Assembly (NCBI GenBank): GCA_031835245.1
Contig: JAVKOQ010000371.1
Coordinates: forward strand, 1 to 49,000
Length of the DNA: 49,000 nt
DNA from: Balamuthia mandrillaris
Lineage: Eukaryota; Discosea; Longamoebia; Balamuthiidae
Direction of reading: 5' to 3'
Shown here: positions 47,338-49,000 of the stretch, piece after piece
Layout of the letters: every line of letters starts with the position of its first letter
How positions within the stretch are numbered: position 1 is the first letter of the stretch
Notes under the pieces: generated by a model
Databases searched by the model: none
What the model was told of the DNA's origin: nothing
What the model saw: the letters and a program-made list of their open reading frames with translations, nothing else
Translations under genes and position numbers: made by a program

Positions 47338-48617
47338 AGCAAACAAACACAATCCATCTAAACAAGAGGAAGACGAAGATCCAGCGCCACCTAATCAGCA
47401 AGTGCCTCGCAGTTGGTGGCTAACAGGTCTCGTTTTGTCCTCTCTTCTATGTTGGGCTGTGGTTACTCCTCTCTTCTCGCTGCCAATCTACGAACCTATG
47501 CTCGCAGTCATCGTTGCGCTGCTAGTATCTGTGTTGGCAGTGCGAGCCCTTGGGGAGACGGATTTGAACCCTGTCAGCGGCGTTGGAAAACTGTCTCAAG
47601 TCATCTTTGCGGGCATTGCTCCTGGCCACATTGTCTCCAATCTTATTGCTGGGGCCATTGCCGAAGGTTCCTTATTTTTGTTCATTCTCGTTTGTTCATT
47701 TATTTTCTTTCCTTTTTGCCTCCTTAGTGGTTGCTTATCTAACAAACATAAACTTGCAGCCGGAGCACAACAGGCAGGAGATATGATGCAAGACCTTAAA
47801 ACGGGACATCTGCTTAGAGCCTCGCCCAGAGCCCAATTTTTCGGTCAGCTGATAGGAACATTTTTCTCTGCATTTTTTGCTGTTGGGGCTTATCTTCTCT
47901 ATACGAGTGCTTACGAAGTACCTGGGCCTCAATTTCCTGTTCCGACTGCACAAGTAACACGTTACTCCCCACCATAATTATTGTTCTGTTTCTGTACTTC
48001 GTCGATTGTTTGTTTGTTTGTTTGTTTGTTTGTTTGTTTGTTTGTTTGTTTGTTTGTTTGTTTGTTTGTTTGTTTGTTTGTTTGTTTGTTTGTTTGTTTG
48101 TTTGTTTGTTTGTTTGTTTTGTTTGAATGGGCTTGTCTGATTTTTGCTTTGTAGATATGGCTGGACATGGCGAAAGCTGTTTCCGGAGAGCATATAACCC
48201 TTCATGGCGTAATCTGGTGCTGCGCTGGCATGTCCGTTATTGCAGGTACCCAACCCATTTCTCATTTCTCTCTTTCTCCCAAGCTAAGTTGTCTAATTTA
48301 CACAAACAAAAGGAATGTTGCCGATTCTTGCGATTGTACTGCGACGAGAGCACGCGCAGTACCTTCCCTCTGGCATAGCTTTTGCCGTGGCCATGTACGT
48401 GACGCCCAACTGGACGATGCCAAGAGTGGTAGGAGCCATCCTGCATTACTGTTGGGCGCGCTACAGGCCACGGTCGCATGAAAAGTACATGATCGTAGTG
48501 GCGTCTGGACTGGTCTTGGGCGAGGGCGTTTGTTCCATCTTGGTTGCTTTGCTTAAGACAGCTGGCGTGAGTCCTCTTTCTTGTTTGGGCTGTGCTCCTG
48601 GCCTCTGTTCTTGTTGA
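45493..48617 (+). CDS. OPT-family oligopeptide/metal transporter
   Basis: Ten exons close to 739 residues: 45493-45591, 45684-45826, 45916-46161, 46234-46818, 46935-47051, 47145-47257, 47340-47666, 47760-47953, 48155-48245, 48313-48617. Family motifs are clear: SNMYFGLQTGWVTMGSLQS, ENVILQTTAVAT, PSLSYVGQGMIMG, GETDLNPVSGVGKLSQ and AGDMMQDLKTGHLL. Multiple hydrophobic segments fit a 14-16 helix membrane carrier moving peptides or metal chelates with protons. A long Ser/Pro-rich and acidic loop sits at about 200-260. The C-terminus CLGCAPGLCSC is read through a GTGAGT donor-like site to a stop at 48617; splicing there instead would give another end. The start ATG at 45493 lies 164 bp after ATAD3, behind a (GA)n tract. 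Confidence 0.88.
47302..47334 (+). repeat. (CT)n microsatellite in OPT intron 6
   Basis: About 16 CT units running into the acceptor AATAG, serving as the polypyrimidine tract. Confidence 0.95.
48008..48124 (+). repeat. (TTTG)n microsatellite in OPT intron 8
   Basis: About 28 tandem TTTG units, nearly perfect, inside a 201-bp intron that is longer than most in the window. Confidence 0.97.
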
Positions 48618-48931
48618 TCATCAAATTGGACGTCAAATCGCCACCTTTTTATCCAAACAAACAAGGCCAACAACCCCTGCATCGCACGACACCTTCCACG
48701 GAAGAAAGGAGAGCAAAGCAAAAAGGCCCTGTTCGCCCAGCTGGCAAGGATGTCCGCACTTATTACTCACCGACGATCAGGATCAATTATTTTCAGTCGA
48801 CACTTGAGGAGTTACGCACTAGTCTTGACAAACAAAAAAAAAACGAAAAAAAGAAAGGGAGTAGCAGCTGCTCTGCCCAAGATTGCAATACATTCCTCTT
48901 GCGCGTCAGGGGTAGCCAAACCTTTTAAGCA
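48618..48931. other. Spacer after the OPT gene
   Basis: About 310 bp with an A-rich run at 48831-48850. No gene is certain; a short frame starting 48750 resembles a targeting peptide and could be a first exon of the next gene. Confidence 0.4.
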
Positions 48932-49000
48932 ATGTTGAGACGGGTTTCTATCTTGCAGTGCAGGTCTGCCTCTTCGGCGTCGCCCAAGTTGTTCGCAGGT
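48932..49000 (+). CDS. Possible start of a mitochondrial-type protein (partial)
   Basis: An ATG at 48932 opens a frame of 23 codons to the window end, beginning MLRRVSILQCRSASSASPK. This is Arg/Ser-rich without acidic residues, like a mitochondrial presequence. An alternative is an upstream start at 48750 (MSALITHRRSGSIIFSRHL) with splicing to the right. Too short to assign. Confidence 0.35.
   Translation, partial: MLRRVSILQCRSASSASPKLFAG

Noticed and set aside
47962-48265. NKQT-repeat frames on the minus strand
   Set aside because: They come from the (TTTG)n array in an OPT intron.

Overview
This window is nuclear DNA of an intron-rich protist, most likely an amoebozoan. The protein genes are split by about 77 short GT-AG introns, mostly 60-130 bp. 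The gene repertoire (CLU-TPR, GAPVD1/RME-6-like, ACAP-type ArfGAP, ATAD3, RBM42, a FYVE protein) is that of a phagotrophic eukaryote. A decayed 18S rRNA fragment looks closest, by eye, to Acanthamoeba/Balamuthia-type sequences. The genus is an inference, and no alignment was run.

Layout. Bases 1-5568 hold a young-looking Ty3/gypsy chromovirus-like LTR element with nearly identical 200-bp ends. Bases 5588-17100 form an AT-rich, CpG-poor fossil block. It contains an 18S rRNA pseudogene in two opposed pieces, a gag-like fossil carrying a solo LTR, a second and much older gypsy lineage in tandem copies, another old LTR, a proline/alanine-rich gene fragment and a small orphan secreted-protein gene. 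From 17.2 kb onward the DNA is dense with intact genes.

Gene block. Five genes read leftward: RBM42, a CLU-TPR protein, adenylosuccinate lyase with a presequence-like N-terminus, a FYVE/alpha-beta hydrolase fusion, and a rhodanese-DsrE fusion. A 77-bp divergent spacer at 30905-30981 switches direction. Five genes then read rightward: an RlaP-like nucleotidyltransferase, a RasGAP/VPS9 protein (GAPVD1-like), a BAR-PH-ArfGAP-ankyrin protein (ACAP-like), ATAD3 and an OPT-family transporter. Another gene may begin at 48932. Two identical tRNA-Leu(CAG) genes lie on the plus strand, each just upstream of a leftward gene.

How the genes relate. Three products (FYVE-hydrolase, VPS9 Rab5-family GEF, BAR-PH-ArfGAP) belong to endosomal membrane traffic, and two (ATAD3, CLU family) relate to mitochondria. 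Nothing shows an operon-like system; the order may be chance. Exon joins were read by eye from splice sites and phase: every model closes in frame except one uncertain junction in the GAPVD1-like gene. Introns are studded with (CT)n, (TTTG)n, (CTT)n and (GT)n microsatellites, which create many spurious open frames.
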